Shown here: piece after piece, positions 11,291 to 22,479 of the stretch
Position numbering within the stretch: the stretch's first letter is position 1
Layout of the letters: each line of letters starts with the position of its first letter
Origin: Macrotis lagotis
Lineage: Eukaryota > Chordata > Mammalia > Peramelemorphia > Peramelidae
DNA length: 64,000 nt
Direction of reading: 5' to 3'
Assembly: GCF_037893015.1 (NCBI RefSeq)
Contig: NC_133660.1
Coordinates: 163,677,728-163,741,727 of the forward strand
The notes under the pieces: generated by a model
Told to the model about the DNA's origin: nothing
The model's database searches: none
Seen by the model: only the letters and a program-made list of their open reading frames with translations
Position numbers and translations under genes: made by a program

Positions 11291-12026
11291 CAGGTTACTC
11301 TTGAAAAGACTCTGTGACACAAAACTCTCCACTTTTTGGGGGTGACCCATGGATCTTCAGACAGCTTTCATCATTAGGAAGTTTGTCCTTACACTTAGCT
11401 GATAAGATTCAACTTTTCTCCACCTTCATCTATTGCTTCTCTTTCTTCCCTCTAAGGTCAAGCAGAATAATCTCTTTCCTTGTCCACATGAGACCCCTGC
11501 AAATGTTTGAAGGCAACTATTCTCTGTCCTCCTTGTTCTTTCCCAAGAATCTTTTCAACACCATGATACACATTCTTAGTTCCATCACTTTCTCCTCATC
11601 TAAAAAATGATTTAGAATTTCTTCAGCAACAGTTATTATCAGCATGCTTTTACTCCTGGTCATGATCCAGGTTATCCCTCTTGAAATGTAAAAGGCAGAA
11701 CTGACTTCAGTGTTCCAGATGTGGTCTGAGCAGAATAGATGTGGATTAACACCTTTCCAGAGACTGGCAAGATTGAGGAGACAGAGTAATTTTTCCAAGA
11801 ATACAAGTGCATTCCCTTGGAACTTGATCTTTCTCTCAGGGACTGGAAGACATTTACTCTTATTTGATTAAAACTGTTGATAAACTGAATTACTAAGTTA
11901 TGCCATTTTGTGAATTCATCATAAAAGGGAAGGGATTGAAAATGACTAGTGAGGCAAAAGAAATTTATAAGGGCTGTATCTACTAAATTAGACTTTTGAA
12001 TAGAGATGCATTTATTTATTTATTTA
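11291..12026. other. Intergenic DNA, ancient repeat-like
   Basis: No intact gene. The text (CTCTCCACTTTTTGGG, AGACCCCTGCAAATGTTTGA, TGGTCTGAGCAGAATAGATG) looks like an old dispersed repeat, but I cannot name the family. Open frames here are uninformative. Confidence 0.35.
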
Positions 12027-12150
12027 TTTTTATTCAAAGCAATGGGGTTAAGTGACTTGCTCAAGGTCACACAGTTAGGGAATTATTAAGTATCTGAGGT
12101 CAGGTCCTCCTGATTCCAGGACATATACTCTATCCACTTTGCCACCTAAA
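12027..12150 (-). mobile_element. WSINE1-like SINE, diverged and truncated
   Basis: Antisense. It lacks part of the B-box segment and is preceded by a short (TTTA)n run at 12009-12027. Confidence 0.7.
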
Positions 12151-12390
12151 TTAGACTTTTAACTGAAAATCATGACAAAAGAGGTAGGTTGTGGATTTTT
12201 GTAACTTCCCAGCATAGAGAAAGAGAACACTTACTAGAGTTTCTCTCGATATCAAAATGAGACAGTAATAGTAAAAGAATCTAAGGGAAATTATATCAGG
12301 GCCCTTGATTTGAAATTTGAAAAGAAATCTCTCTCCTGAGAGGAGGGGCCTAGAAAGTGGTTAGAGAGAAAATCATGCTGTAAGGAAAAA

Positions 12391-12457
12391 AGAAGGAAGG
12401 AAGGAAGGAAGGAAGGAAGGAAGGAAGGAAGGAAGGAAGGAAGAGAAGGAAAGGAAG
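12391..12457. repeat. (GGAA)n simple repeat
   Basis: Near-perfect GGAA tetranucleotide array of about 14 units. It may descend from the A-rich end of an adjoining element; a second small GGAA patch follows the SINE at 12612. Confidence 0.9.
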
Positions 12458-12612
12458 GGGCGGCTAGGTGTAGTGGATAAAGCACTGGCCTTGGAGTCAG
12501 GAGTACCTGGGTTCAAATCCCATCTCAGACACTTAATAATTACCTAGCTGTGTGGCCTTGGGCAAGCCAACTTAACCCCATTTGCCTTGCAAAAACCTAA
12601 AAAAAAAAAAAA
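12458..12612 (+). mobile_element. WSINE1-like SINE
   Basis: Sense full-length copy (GGCGGCTAGGTG head to CCTAAAAAA tail) inserted within a GGAA-rich tract. Confidence 0.9.
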
Positions 12613-13269
12613 GAAGGAAAGGAAGGAGGAAGGAAATAAGTATTTATTAAAAATCCTTTATCTCCTAGGCACTGTGCTAAGTCCTTTGCAAATATTGTCT
12701 CATTTGGACATAAGAGAGGAGTATCACAGCTCACAAAAAGTTGGGAGGAGAGAAGAATGACCAGCAACTCTGCTCACTTGCTCACCAGCCCAGCATCAAG
12801 CAACATTATTATATAGGACTATCATGTCTCTCATTTTGAACTCTAGTCTTCAATCTCAAGTCTCATTAGCTTTTGTAGTTGACGTGCCATGTTACCAATA
12901 CATATATATAACATCCATAACTAATCTAGCGATATCTCTCTTGTCAAGTAGTTGATTTTTTTAATTTGTGTGCTAGACTTTTAATTTAGTTCCACCAAAT
13001 TTCATCTTATTAAATTCTTCTTAATGTTTGAGTGTGTCAAAGTCTTTCATTATCACAATTCTATCATCTAATCTATTATTCTTTTCAGTTTTATGTCATT
13101 AATAAATTTGATAAGCAAAAGAACTACAATTTCACTAAATCATTAATTAAAATTGTGAAGAGAACAGAATTAAGCATAGAGTTAGTCCTATAAAACATCA
13201 CTGAAGACATTCCTAGACAACATGAATTCCTTAGTCAATACTATTTATATATAAACATATATAATCATT
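12613..13269. other. Intergenic DNA
   Basis: 12640-12720 shows an ancient repeat theme (TATTTATTAAAAATCC, GGCACTGTGCTAAG). The rest is AT-rich with no gene or RNA recognised. Confidence 0.45.
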
Positions 13270-13281
13270 CAATCAGTTTCT

Positions 13282-13450
13282 TTTTTCTTTTTGTATTTTT
13301 TTAGGGTTTTTTTTCAAGGCAAATGGAGTTAAGTGGCTTGCCCAAGGCCACACAGCTAGGTCATTATTAAGTGTCTGAGACCGGATTTGAACCCAGGTCC
13401 TCCTGACTCCAAGGCCAGTGCTTTATCCACTGCGCCACCTAGCCGCCCCT
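13282..13450 (-). mobile_element. WSINE1-like SINE
   Basis: Antisense copy with the TSD CAATCAGTTTCT at 13270-13281 and 13451-13462. Confidence 0.9.
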
Positions 13451-13894
13451 CAATCAGTTTCTAATAGACATTACTATTAAATAATCTTCATCATCTATTC
13501 CCATGAGAAATCTTAAGGAATATCTTCCTGAAATTCAAAATTGAATTAAAAAGTCAAATTTAGAGGTCAATGGCATTCTCCTCTTCTACTAGGCTAGTAA
13601 CCTTATCAAAAAAGAAAATAGAACTGCTCTATACTGGCTCATAATAATTACTGTTTCTCTTTCTAAGACTTCATAATCTATCTGGTTATGAACTATACAA
13701 GGACTCTGCCAAGGATTACATTCAGGCTTGCCAGTTTTTAGTTTGAAGAATCTACTATTTTCCTTCTCCCTTTTAAAACTAGATCAATATTTACTAAAGT
13801 AGTTACAAGATACAAGTTATCAATTCTATCCTCTCTGTATAGCAGACTCTTCCTTATTTTTGCCTATAACATAAAAGAAAAAGTTGTCTTGACT

Positions 13895-14035
13895 TTTGTC
13901 TTGCCCTGGACTTCATTGACTCTGGAAGAGACAGTGAGGCTGACAACTGTCTCCAACTCTCCCTCACTTAAATCTTATTCTTTCTCTAATCAAGATAGTA
14001 CTTCATGATGTCATGGTTTTCTTCAAAAACTGAAG
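13895..14035 (+). mobile_element. Long SINE 3' half, split from its neighbour
   Basis: Carries GAGACAGTGAGGCTGACAAC, CACTTAAATC, CATGATGTCATGGTTTTCTT and an A-rich end. The WSINE1 copy at 14041 is inserted at its end. Confidence 0.6.
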
Positions 14036-14040
14036 GATAG

Positions 14041-14196
14041 GGGTGGCTAGGTGGCGTAGTGGATAAAGCACAGGCCTTGGAGTCAGGAATACCTGGGTTC
14101 AAATCCGGTCTCAGACACTTAATAATTACCTAGCTGTGTGGCCTTGGGCAAGCCACTTAAACCCATTTGCCTTGCCAAAAACCTAAAAAAAAAAAA
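14041..14196 (+). mobile_element. WSINE1-like SINE
   Basis: Sense copy flanked by AAAACTGAAGGAT and AAAACTGAATGAT, so it sits in the tail of the long SINE to its left. Confidence 0.85.
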
Positions 14197-15029
14197 ACAA
14201 AAACTGAATGATGAACAAAAGCAACCAGAAAAAACACTTATCCTTAGAAAAGCATAGTTTCTTCTAAATTTTAGACTCCCCGAACTAGTAATTCCATGAT
14301 GCTCTTTTGCATTTGTCATGAGTTACAAGCTCTTCACAAAGGCAGCATGGAGTAATTGATAAAGACCCAAGCTCAAAGACAAAAAAATCTGGTTTTTGAA
14401 ACCTGCCTCTATACTAACAAACAAGACAAATAATATTATTATATCTGACATACATAAAAAGATGTATATATACACATTTTTCTATAGGTCTTCAATCAAA
14501 AATATGCTCTACAAAACATTTTCTTGATTTGAATCTGAGCTTAACTGAGAGCTCTGCTCAATATTCTTCACCTAAATACTTTGAGTTCCTTGGATGAAAT
14601 CCTCTCTATTAAACCTTAAAAAAGTTAGATATGTATTTTCTTGGAATATACAAGCATAAACATTCATTATATTGAGTTATTGAAAGACATTTTCAGGTCA
14701 AACCATAATTAAAATAATTATCATTTATTATATACCACAAATGTATTCAACATTTGCATAATTCACAGTAGTTAGAGATAGAAAACAACAATTATCCAAT
14801 CTAGTCTATACCATGCAAATGTATATAAGCCAATATCCTGGAAGAGGATTTTAGAATTGTTTTCTGCTATAAACGATATGCACAGAGGATCACATTCTGT
14901 TCTCAGTCCTCCATTGTACTATGCCTCTGAGAGCTTTATTAAGTATTCCCACTTCAATTCTCTATACCACTTCATTTTTCAAATCTAAAACTATAATGAA
15001 ATGATGTCTCTCTTAGGTCATTTCCTCTC
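14197..15029. other. Intergenic DNA
   Basis: AT-rich sequence with no gene or clear repeat seen. Confidence 0.45.
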
Positions 15030-15044
15030 CCTTCTGCTAATCTT
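15030..15044. repeat. TSD of composite element copy B, left copy
   Basis: CCTTCTGCTAATCTT here pairs with CCTTCTGCTACTCTT at 18410-18424, with one mismatch. Confidence 0.75.
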
Positions 15045-15224
15045 TTTTTTTAATTTAATATTTATTCTTATTTTGTACAAATAATTTTTTATACATTAAT
15101 AAAATATTCTTGTTTAAGAGTAAACAAAATACCCCCCTCCCCCAAAAAATATAGATTCACTTCAGCGATAAAGTAAAGGGGAGAGAAAAAATTAAAATTA
15201 AAATTAAAAAAATAATAGTAATAA

Positions 15225-15890
15225 TTATAGGTATGGCCAGGTGGTGCAGGAGCACCCAAGCCCATATCCGGCCCCACACCCAACAATCACCCAGCTGTGT
15301 GACATGCAAGCCACCCCAACCCCACTGCCATGCATAAACCAATAAAAGAAAAAAAAGACCTAAAATAAAATAAAATAGTAATAATAGTAGGGGCGGCTGG
15401 GTGGCAGACAGAGCATTGGCCCTTGAGCCAGGAGCACCCAGGTCTGAATCCAGTCTCAGACACCCAAGGATCACCCTGCTATGCGGCCCCAGGCAAGCCA
15501 CCCAGCCCCATTTGCCCTGCACACTCCCCCCCAAAATAACAATAATAATAATAAATGTGCTTCAGTCTGTGTTCCAACACCACCAACTCTGTAGTGGGTG
15601 AATCACATTCTTTATAATAAGTGCATCACAAAAGTTACTTCCATATTTTTCCACCCTTGCCATTGATGATTGCAACTCCCTCCTTTCATATTTCTCCACT
15701 ACCATGTACTCTATTTTCTCTCTCTTTTCACTCTGATTTTGCTGTAGGGTAGTTGAGTGTCGCAGCAGACAGTTCCCTGGCCCTGGGGCCAAGAGGCCCC
15801 GAGCCCCCATACCACCCATTAGGCCCAGCATCCACCTGGCCCTATGGTGCTGGACAGGCCATCCAATCCGAGCCCCTTGCAAGAAGTAAA
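15225..15890 (+). repeat. Three SINE-like modules in the tail of copy B
   Basis: Units at about 15225-15370, 15390-15530 and 15745-15890 each show a WSINE1-like layout: head such as GGCGGCTGGGTGGCAGACAG, middle CAGTCTCAGACACCC, end CCCCATTTGCCCTGCA. All share GC-rich variants with copy A, so they belong to the element and are not independent insertions. Confidence 0.7.
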
Positions 15891-16391
15891 AAAGAAAATG
15901 TGTTATATCTGACCACTCTCCCCCCATGGTCTATCCTCTCCTCCATCACTCACGTCCCACCCCTTCCCCCTGTCCCCACCCTCCTTCTTACTCCAGATGC
16001 CTATACCCCATTGAGTATATATGCTGTTTCCTCTCCTAGCCTCCTCTGATGAGAGTGAAGATTCCCTCATTCCCCCTTGCCTTCCCCCTTTCCATATCAT
16101 TGCAATAGCTCATTGTAATAAAGAAAAACCATATTATATGAAATATCTTGGCCTATTCCCCCTCTCCTTTTTCTTTCTCCCATTACATTTCCCTTTTTTC
16201 TATTGACTCCATTTTACACCATATTTTATCTTCAAATTCAGCTTTCTCCTGTACTTCATCTATAAAAGCTCCTTCTACCTGCTCTATTAAAGAAGGTTCA
16301 TATGAGTATTATCAGTGTCATTTTTCTATACAATAATACATGCAGTTCATCATCATTAAGTCCCTCATATTTTCCCCTTCTCCTCCCATCT

Positions 16392-17654
16392 CTATGCTTC
16401 ACCTGAGTCCTGTATTTGAAGATCAAACCTTCTGTTCAGCTCTGGCCATTCCAACAGGAACATTTGAAATTCCCCTGGTTCATTGAAAGTCCATCTTTTT
16501 CCCTGGAAGAGGTCATTCAGTTTTGCTTGGTAGTTGATCCTCAGTTGCATTCTAAGCTCTTTTGTCTTCCGGTATATTATATTCCAATCCCTATGAGCTT
16601 TTAATGTAGTTGCTGCTAAGTCCTGTGAGATCCTGATGGCAGCTTCACGGTATTTGAATTGTGTCCTTCTGGCTGCTTGTGATATTTTCTCTTTGACTTG
16701 GGAGTTCTGGAACTTGGCTATAATATTCCTAGGGGTTGGCTTTTTGGGATCTCTTTCTCAGGGGGGATTGGTGGATTCTCTCCATTTCTATTTTGCCCTC
16801 TGCTTCTAGGATATCAGGGCAATTTTCCTGTACTAATTCTTTGAAAATGATGTCAAGGCTCTTTTCCTGATCATGACTTTCAGGTATTCCAATAATTTTT
16901 AAGTTATCTTTCCTAAGTCTGTTTTCCATATCAATTGTTTTTTCAATGAGATGTTTCACATTTTCTTCAAATTTTTCACTTTTGGGGTTTTGAAGCATTG
17001 AGTCCTGATTTCTCATAAATTCATCAATCTCCCTGAGTTCTATTCTTTATCTGAAGGATTTGTTTTCCTCAGAGATCTTTCTTATCTCTTTTTCCATCTG
17101 GCCAATTCTGCCTTTTAAAGCATTCTTCTCCTCCATAATTTTTTGAACTGTTTTATCCATTTGACCTAAGCTGGTTTTTAGCATGCTATTTTCTTCACCA
17201 TTTTTTGATTTCCTTGACTAAGCTGCTAACTTCATTTTCATGTTTTTACTGCATCTCTTATTTCTTTTTCCAGTTTTTCTTCTAACTCCCTCATTTGATT
17301 TTCTTTTTTTAAATTTTTTAAATTTTTAAATTTTTTTTTATTTTTTTGCAAGGCAAATGGGGTTAAGTGACTTGCCCAAGGCCACACAGCTACGTAATCA
17401 TTAAGTGTCTGAGACTAGATTCAAACCCAGATACTCCTGACTCCAAGGCTGGTGCTTTACTCACTACACCACCTAGCCACCCACCCTCATTTGATTTTCA
17501 AAGTCTTTTTTGAGCTTTGTCATAGCCTGAGCCAAATTTCTTTAGATGCAGGAGCTTGTGCTTCCTCATCTTCAGACTGAGTGTTTTGATCCTTCCTGGG
17601 CTCACAGGCAAAATGTTTCTCAATGGTGTTCCTCTTGCTTCTCTGCTTGCTCAT
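16392..17654 (-). pseudogene. L1 ORF1, decayed, copy B
   Basis: A likely ATG lies at 17654-17652 (context AAAATGAGCAAGCAG) and a TAG at 16394-16392. Subtracting the SINE insertion leaves about 1067 bp, near the usual L1 ORF1 size. The coiled-coil and the middle RNA-binding segment (a 95-codon frame at 16729-17016, with IIGIPESHDQEKSLDIIFKE) are recognisable. The C-terminal domain is readable at 16416-16604 with the same ending as copy A. Frameshifts, stops and the SINE at 17304-17483 inactivate it. Confidence 0.8.
17304..17483 (-). mobile_element. WSINE1-like SINE inside ORF1 of copy B
   Basis: Antisense copy flanked by a perfect 16-bp TSD, CCCTCATTTGATTTTC, at 17288-17303 and 17484-17499. 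It postdates the composite element. Confidence 0.9.
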
Positions 17655-18409
17655 TTTTCCAGCCTTAGCCTGTTTTGGGGGTGCTTCCTGAGCTTTTGGG
17701 ACACTCCCACAAGGGTCTCAGTGTGTGTGAGGCTCTGTCCTCCCACCTGATCTGTGAATGACCATATGTTCTCCCCTCTGCCACGGGGCTGAGGTGGGGG
17801 GGGGGCCCTGCTGTTCTATGGGGGCCTAGACTGCATTCAGTATCTGAATGTGGTCAGAACCCCAGAGTCCTGTTCCAGGGGCAGAGGATAGAGCTCTGCA
17901 GTCTCTCTCTCTCTTCACTCCCCTCCCTAGCATCAATGTGCTCATGCCCTGAGGGCTCTTGCTTATGGGCTCCACCTGCTTCTGTTTCCTGGATCTGGAC
18001 TGCCTTGTCCAAGGTGGTTGCTGTGTGCCCTGAGGGCTGGGCTTCTTGTGCTCCCTCTGGTAGAGGTCCCTCTGCTGTTCCCCCAATTTGTGCCTGGTGC
18101 TCCCTGGGGTAAAAGTCAGGAAACTCCCCTGCTGCTGTGAGCTGAGGCTCCCAGCGCCCTGGGACTGCCTCTAGGAGGCTGAAGTTCTTTCACTCTGGTG
18201 GGCCACCCCTCTGGTGGGCTGCCCCTCTGACCCCGGGGAGCAGAGCCTTTCTGCTCTTTTCCAGGTTACCTTGAGTAGGTGAACTGCCTCACTGCGTCCC
18301 TCTGTGGGTTCTGTCTCTCGAAAGTTTAGTTGGAACCCTTAGTTTAGAAATTTTATGAGAGAGCGCCTAAGACAGAATCCTTTCTTGTCGCCATCTTGGC
18401 TCCGCCCCG
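17655..18409 (-). promoter_or_regulatory. L1-type 5' UTR / internal promoter region of copy B
   Basis: GC-rich untranslated leader of about 755 bp between the L1-like 5' end and the ORF1 ATG. L1 5' UTRs carry an internal pol II promoter, and the AAGATGGCG motif at the start is the YY1-type site common to L1 5' ends. Function in this copy is inferred. The homologous leader at 36859-37577 differs mainly by substitutions and small indels. Confidence 0.6.
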
Positions 18410-18424
18410 CCTTCTGCTACTCTT
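18410..18424. repeat. TSD of composite element copy B, right copy
   Basis: CCTTCTGCTACTCTT, matching 15030-15044 with one mismatch. Confidence 0.75.
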
Positions 18425-18467
18425 GTATACAGCATGAAGTTTATAGGTTAGATAAAAAAAATCCTTT

Positions 18468-18618
18468 GGGTGGCTAAGTGGCACAGTGGATAGAGCACGG
18501 GCCCTGGAGTCAGGAGTGCCTGGGTTCAAATCCGGTCTCAAACACTTAATAATTACCTAGCTGTGTGGCCTTGGGCAAGCCACTTAACCCCATTGCCTTG
18601 CAAAAACTAAAAAAAAAA
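18468..18618 (+). mobile_element. WSINE1-like SINE
   Basis: Sense copy with AAAAAAATCCTT on both sides as TSD. Confidence 0.85.
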
Positions 18619-19050
18619 TCCTTCACAATAATAACAGATTTGCAGAACACTTTACAAATATTACCGCATTTGATCCACCTAACAACCCTGGGAAATGTGT
18701 TATTATTTTCCCTAATTTACAGATGAAAAAACTGAGACAGTGGTTAAGTGATTTTCCCAGGGTCATAGATAATAAATGACTGGGGCAGGATTTGAACTCA
18801 GGTCATTCTGATTCCTGTTCTAACCCTTTATCCAAGGCCCCATTTACTTACCTCCTAGAAATAAGAGTTGTAAACACTTAAACAGGTTGTTCAATGAAAC
18901 AAATCTATTAACTGACAGATACTGTTAACATCTGGAGAATGAAATACAGAAATAACACAGTTTCTCCTTTTAAGGAATTTATATTTGACTAGAAAAAATA
19001 TTCTGAGGTACACTGCATTAAAGGATTTAAAAGGTAAAGCGAATAGAGCT
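18619..19050. other. Intergenic DNA with old SINE traces
   Basis: 18640-18830 contains an antisense-type SINE/MIR-like pattern (ACAAATATTACCGCATTTGA, CCCTAATTTACAGATGA, AAGTGATTTTCCCAGGGTCA). No gene is seen. Confidence 0.5.
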
Positions 19051-19054
19051 TCCC

Positions 19055-19385
19055 TAGAAGAGACAGTGAGGCTAAAAACTCTCCCTCACTTAAATCCAAT
19101 TCACTCTCTAATCAAGAGAGCACCTCATGATGTCACTGGTTCTCTTCAAAAAATGAAAGGATGAACAAAAGCAAGCAGAAAAACCCTTATCCTTAGGGTT
19201 ATTCTGACCTTGGAGCCAGGAGGATGGGAGCACAAATGCAGCCTCAGACACTTGCTGTATAATCTTGAGCAAGTCATTTAACCCTGATTGTCCCATATCC
19301 AGGGTCATCTTCAGTTGTCCCAATTCATATTTGGCCACTGGACTCAGGTGATTCTGGAGGACAAACATCAAAATGGAATGTCTAG
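19055..19385 (+). mobile_element. Two adjacent long-SINE pieces
   Basis: 19055-19165 is a 3' half (GAGACAGTGAGGCTAAAAAC, CCTCATGATGTCACTGG). 19195-19380 is the middle part (TTGGAGCCAGGAGGATGG, CAGGGTCATCTTCAGTTGTC, TGGCCACTGGACTCAGG). Confidence 0.55.
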
Positions 19386-19444
19386 GATAGTTTAAATGGA
19401 ACTCTACCTTTAGGTGAGGTAAGATGTTAGATTACTTTTCTTTT

Positions 19445-19592
19445 CTTTTTTGTTTTTTTCATGGTAATGGGGTTAAGTGACTTGCCTAAGGTCACATAGT
19501 CAGGTAATTATTAAGTGTCTCAGGTCAAATTTGAACTTAGGTCCTCCTGACTACAGGGCCGGTGCTTTATCCACTACACCACCTAGCTGCCA
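19445..19592 (-). mobile_element. WSINE1-like SINE
   Basis: Antisense, moderately diverged copy (CACATAGTCAGGTAATTATT). Confidence 0.8.
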
Positions 19593-19595
19593 CCT

Positions 19596-19905
19596 CCCCC
19601 TCATTCTCAAAGAAGACCATGACATTCAAGGAGATGAGGCTATGGTAAGTAAATGAATTGGATCTGAGTGAGGGGGTGCTGTACTAAGTCACCAACCTCA
19701 TTTTCTTCTCTGGAGCCATCTGGGCCCAGTGATCAGATTTCAATCAGAATGACTGGAGATGGCCCTGGATGCTTGACAGTCTGGGTTATGTGATTTGCCT
19801 GTGATCACACAAAATTAGTAAGTGTTAAGAATCTGAGACCAGATTTAAACTCAGGTTCTCCTGTCTCCAGGGCTAATGCTCTATCTACTGCACCATCTTA
19901 GTTAC
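19596..19905 (-). mobile_element. Long tRNA-derived SINE with an RTE-like tail
   Basis: Antisense full-size copy: AAAGAAGACCATGACATT at the tail end, TCTGGAGCCATCTGGGCCCA in the middle and CTCTATCTACTGCACCATCT at the head. Confidence 0.65.
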
Positions 19906-21200
19906 TCAAATAAGAGGTGAAGAAAAAATTTCAGAGTATAGGTTAAGTGACTCACTCAAAGTAGGATGGTTAGTAAAAGACAGAATTAGAATTTTTTTAA
20001 ATTCAATTTTATTGTCTGTCCTGAATTCTCTCTCTACCATCTCCCCCTCCTGTATCCATTAAGATTAGAACAACAACAATAACAAACCCAAACCATCATA
20101 AATACAGAGATTGAACTTCAACATACACTGGTTTTCTGGTTTCAAATCCAGTGCAAGTAATTCAGGCATTTTGGATCATTAAAGGTTTGAGCTGCCTTTG
20201 GCAATACACCTCCCATTTCCTCTTTCCCAAAGACATGCTGTATCACCTACTAAAAAGCCAGTGGATGTGATAAACATAAGAAAATGAAAGAGGATTTTTT
20301 TGATAGTCAAGTAAAAATAATTTATGAGCAATCCTCACATTTAGCATTTCTTTCATAATACATTAATTACCACCCACATCTTAATTCTGTAGTCTTTATT
20401 TAGTTCCTACCAAAGTTAAAGGAAAGTGACTCCATTAGGATACTCTCATTACTGTTTTAAGAATTCTGTAAGAGATTTTGAAGCTCCGTTCTGAAAAGCA
20501 CTTGTTAATGACCTGGCTGTTACTTTAATGGTTTTCCAGTGATCTACAAGGTAGATTGATAATTGATGAAACAACATCAAGTAAAATGACTTAACATTTA
20601 CCATATTTTTTTTTCAGAGCAACTGATATATCTTCACCTTGCCTTAATGCTTATTTCCTCATTCAAAAGGTGAAGAAAGCAACTATAAGGAATTGTTAAC
20701 CTGGATGATTTCATCAGCTTCCTTGTGTTCAGTTGTCAACTCTATAAAAATGATTCCAAGATCTATACCTACATCCATCTTTGGTCTCTCTCCTGAGCTC
20801 CAATCTCATATCATCAGCTGCTTTTTGGACATCTGAAATTGCATCTCTTCTTTAATATGTCCATAACTGAAGTCATTATCTTCTCCCCAAACCTTCCAGT
20901 TTTCCGAACTTTCCTGTCCCTGTTTTTAAATTTTTCATTTCATTTTCAGTTCCACATACTTTCCCTTCTGCTACCTTTCCCTCACCCATTGAGGAAGCAA
21001 GAAATATGCTACCCATTTTGCATATAGTCATGCAAAATTTTATTTCTAAATTTACCATGTTCTCCCCTCCATAAAAAAAACAGGAAAAATTAAGGAAAAA
21101 ACATATTTAAATCTACACTTTTTTTACTTACATTTCCCACTTTTTTGAGCTTGTTTTCTTTGCACATTTTGTTTCACATTTGTTCCCAGTATATTAAGGT
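19906..21200. other. Intergenic, mostly unique DNA
   Basis: 20240-20640 is low in recognisable repeats and looks like ordinary single-copy sequence. Whether any of it is conserved cannot be judged here. Open frames at 20839-21058 lack support. Confidence 0.4.
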
Positions 21201-21226
21201 TATGTTTTGTCATGTTCTGCCCAGAA

Positions 21227-21890
21227 ATGGCTCAGAAAAGATTTTCATACAGTGCTGAATTCAAGTTCAAAGTAATCCAGTTTACAAAAGTGAATGGAAA
21301 TTGTGCTGCTGAACATCAGTTTGGCCTTCCTCCAACTGGGAAACAATTCTAGACTGACTATGGGAAACAGAAATCCTACTGAAAACACCTGGGCAGAAGA
21401 AGCCATGAGAGGCAAGTCAGCCAAATGGCCTGATTTAGAGAGGGAATTGATGAGATGGATTGAAGAGCAAAGAGCCCTTAGAATTTCCATGTCCACAAAG
21501 ATGGTCTCATGAGGCAAGAAATGCTGATGCAAAAGAAGTGACTGATTTCAAAGGAGGACACAACTGGTGCTTCAGGTTCATGAATTGGAATGTACTTAGC
21601 ATGCATCCACACACCAGACTTGCCCAGGGAGCACTTGTGATCAACCACAGACCAGAGCACAGACAGGATAGCAGTCAGAGCCTCTCCTAAGACAATGATT
21701 TGTCATCAAATCCAGATGAGGACAAGTTAATGGATGGGAGTTTTGACAGTGATGAGCAGTTGTATGAATTTTATAATGAATAAAAGGAGTTTAATAACTT
21801 TATGTAATATTTGTTTTTTTCAAATTTTGGGCCTAAAATTAAGGTGCATCTTATGCATTGGAGTGTCTTATACATGGGATCCACAATAGT
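21227..21890 (+). mobile_element. pogo/Tc2-like DNA transposon remnant, core deleted
   Basis: The ATG at 21227 opens a reading with a pogo-family N-terminus (MAQKRFSYSAEFKFKVIQFT, then NCAAEHQFG), followed after frameshifts by a CENP-B-type helix-turn-helix (KWPDLERELMRWIEEQRA; FKGGHNWCFRFMNWNVLSMH). The DDE catalytic domain is absent. The text jumps to an acidic tail (about 21700-21780, SDEQLYEFYNE, TAA at about 21781), as found at the C-terminus of such transposases. A GTGCATCTTATGCATTGG and TGTCTTATAC stretch at 21844-21876 resembles the terminal repeat of Tc2/Kanga-type elements. The 5' terminal repeat was not found. It is inactive. Confidence 0.65.
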
Positions 21891-22097
21891 CTTTGGGTTC
21901 TCCCTGTCTCAATATTCTCTCTGGTCCTACCTGTCTTCTATTCTACTTTCAACTTAATCTTCCTAAAGTATAGGTCTAACATGTCATACCCCTACTAAAT
22001 AAAGTCCACTGAGTCTCTATGGCCTCAAGCATCAAAGATGAAATGTTCTGACATTTAAAGCTCTTCACAGTCCACAGTCTGGAAGCCAGTGAAGATT

Positions 22098-22257
22098 CTT
22101 TTTTTTTTGTTAGGTTTTTGCAAGGCAAATGGGGTTAAGTGGCTTGCCCAAGGCAACACAGTTAGGTAATTATTAAGTGTCTGAGACTGGATTTGAACCC
22201 AGGTACTCCTGGACTCCAGGGCCGGCGCTTTATCCACTGAGCCACCTAGTCACCCCC
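22098..22257 (-). mobile_element. WSINE1-like SINE
   Basis: Antisense full-length copy. Confidence 0.85.
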
Positions 22258-22319
22258 CATTCTAACTTCTGAGAGGGAATTGCTTGGGGAAGGGTTCTTA
22301 CCGTTCTATCTCCCTTGAG

Positions 22320-22477
22320 TTGTTTTTTTTTTTTAGATTTCTGCAAGGCAAATGAGGTTAAGTGGCTTGCCCAAGGCCACACAGCTAGATAATTATTAAG
22401 TGTCTGAGACCGGATTTGAACCCAGGTCCTCCTGACTCCAAGGTCGGTGCTTTATCCACTGCACCACCTAGCCACCC
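22320..22477 (-). mobile_element. WSINE1-like SINE
   Basis: Antisense copy. The text around the pair, 'CCAGTGAAGATTCTT' (22087) and 'CCAATGAAGATTCTTG' (22481), suggests that the DNA between was added stepwise. Confidence 0.85.
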
Positions 22478-22479
22478 CT

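Larger units (their letters stand above)
15045..18409 (-). mobile_element. Composite half-L1/SINE retrotransposon, copy B (full length)
   Basis: Read on the minus strand it starts at 18409 with GGGGCGGAGCCAAGATGGCG, the classic form of an L1 5' end. A 5' UTR of about 755 bp follows, then ORF1 (17654-16392), a spacer, three SINE-like modules (about 15890-15745, 15530-15390, 15370-15225), a conserved tail and AATA repeats at 15045-15075. No ORF2 is present. The near-perfect 15-bp TSD on both sides shows that this exact arrangement was integrated as one unit, apart from a later SINE at 17304-17483. The known category closest to it is HAL1 (half-L1); the multi-SINE tail is the unusual part. Confidence 0.82.

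Noticed and set aside
12458..12530. tRNA-like heads of SINEs considered as tRNA genes
   Set aside because: All continue into the SINE body and A-tail; none folds into an isolated tRNA with an acceptor stem as read by eye.
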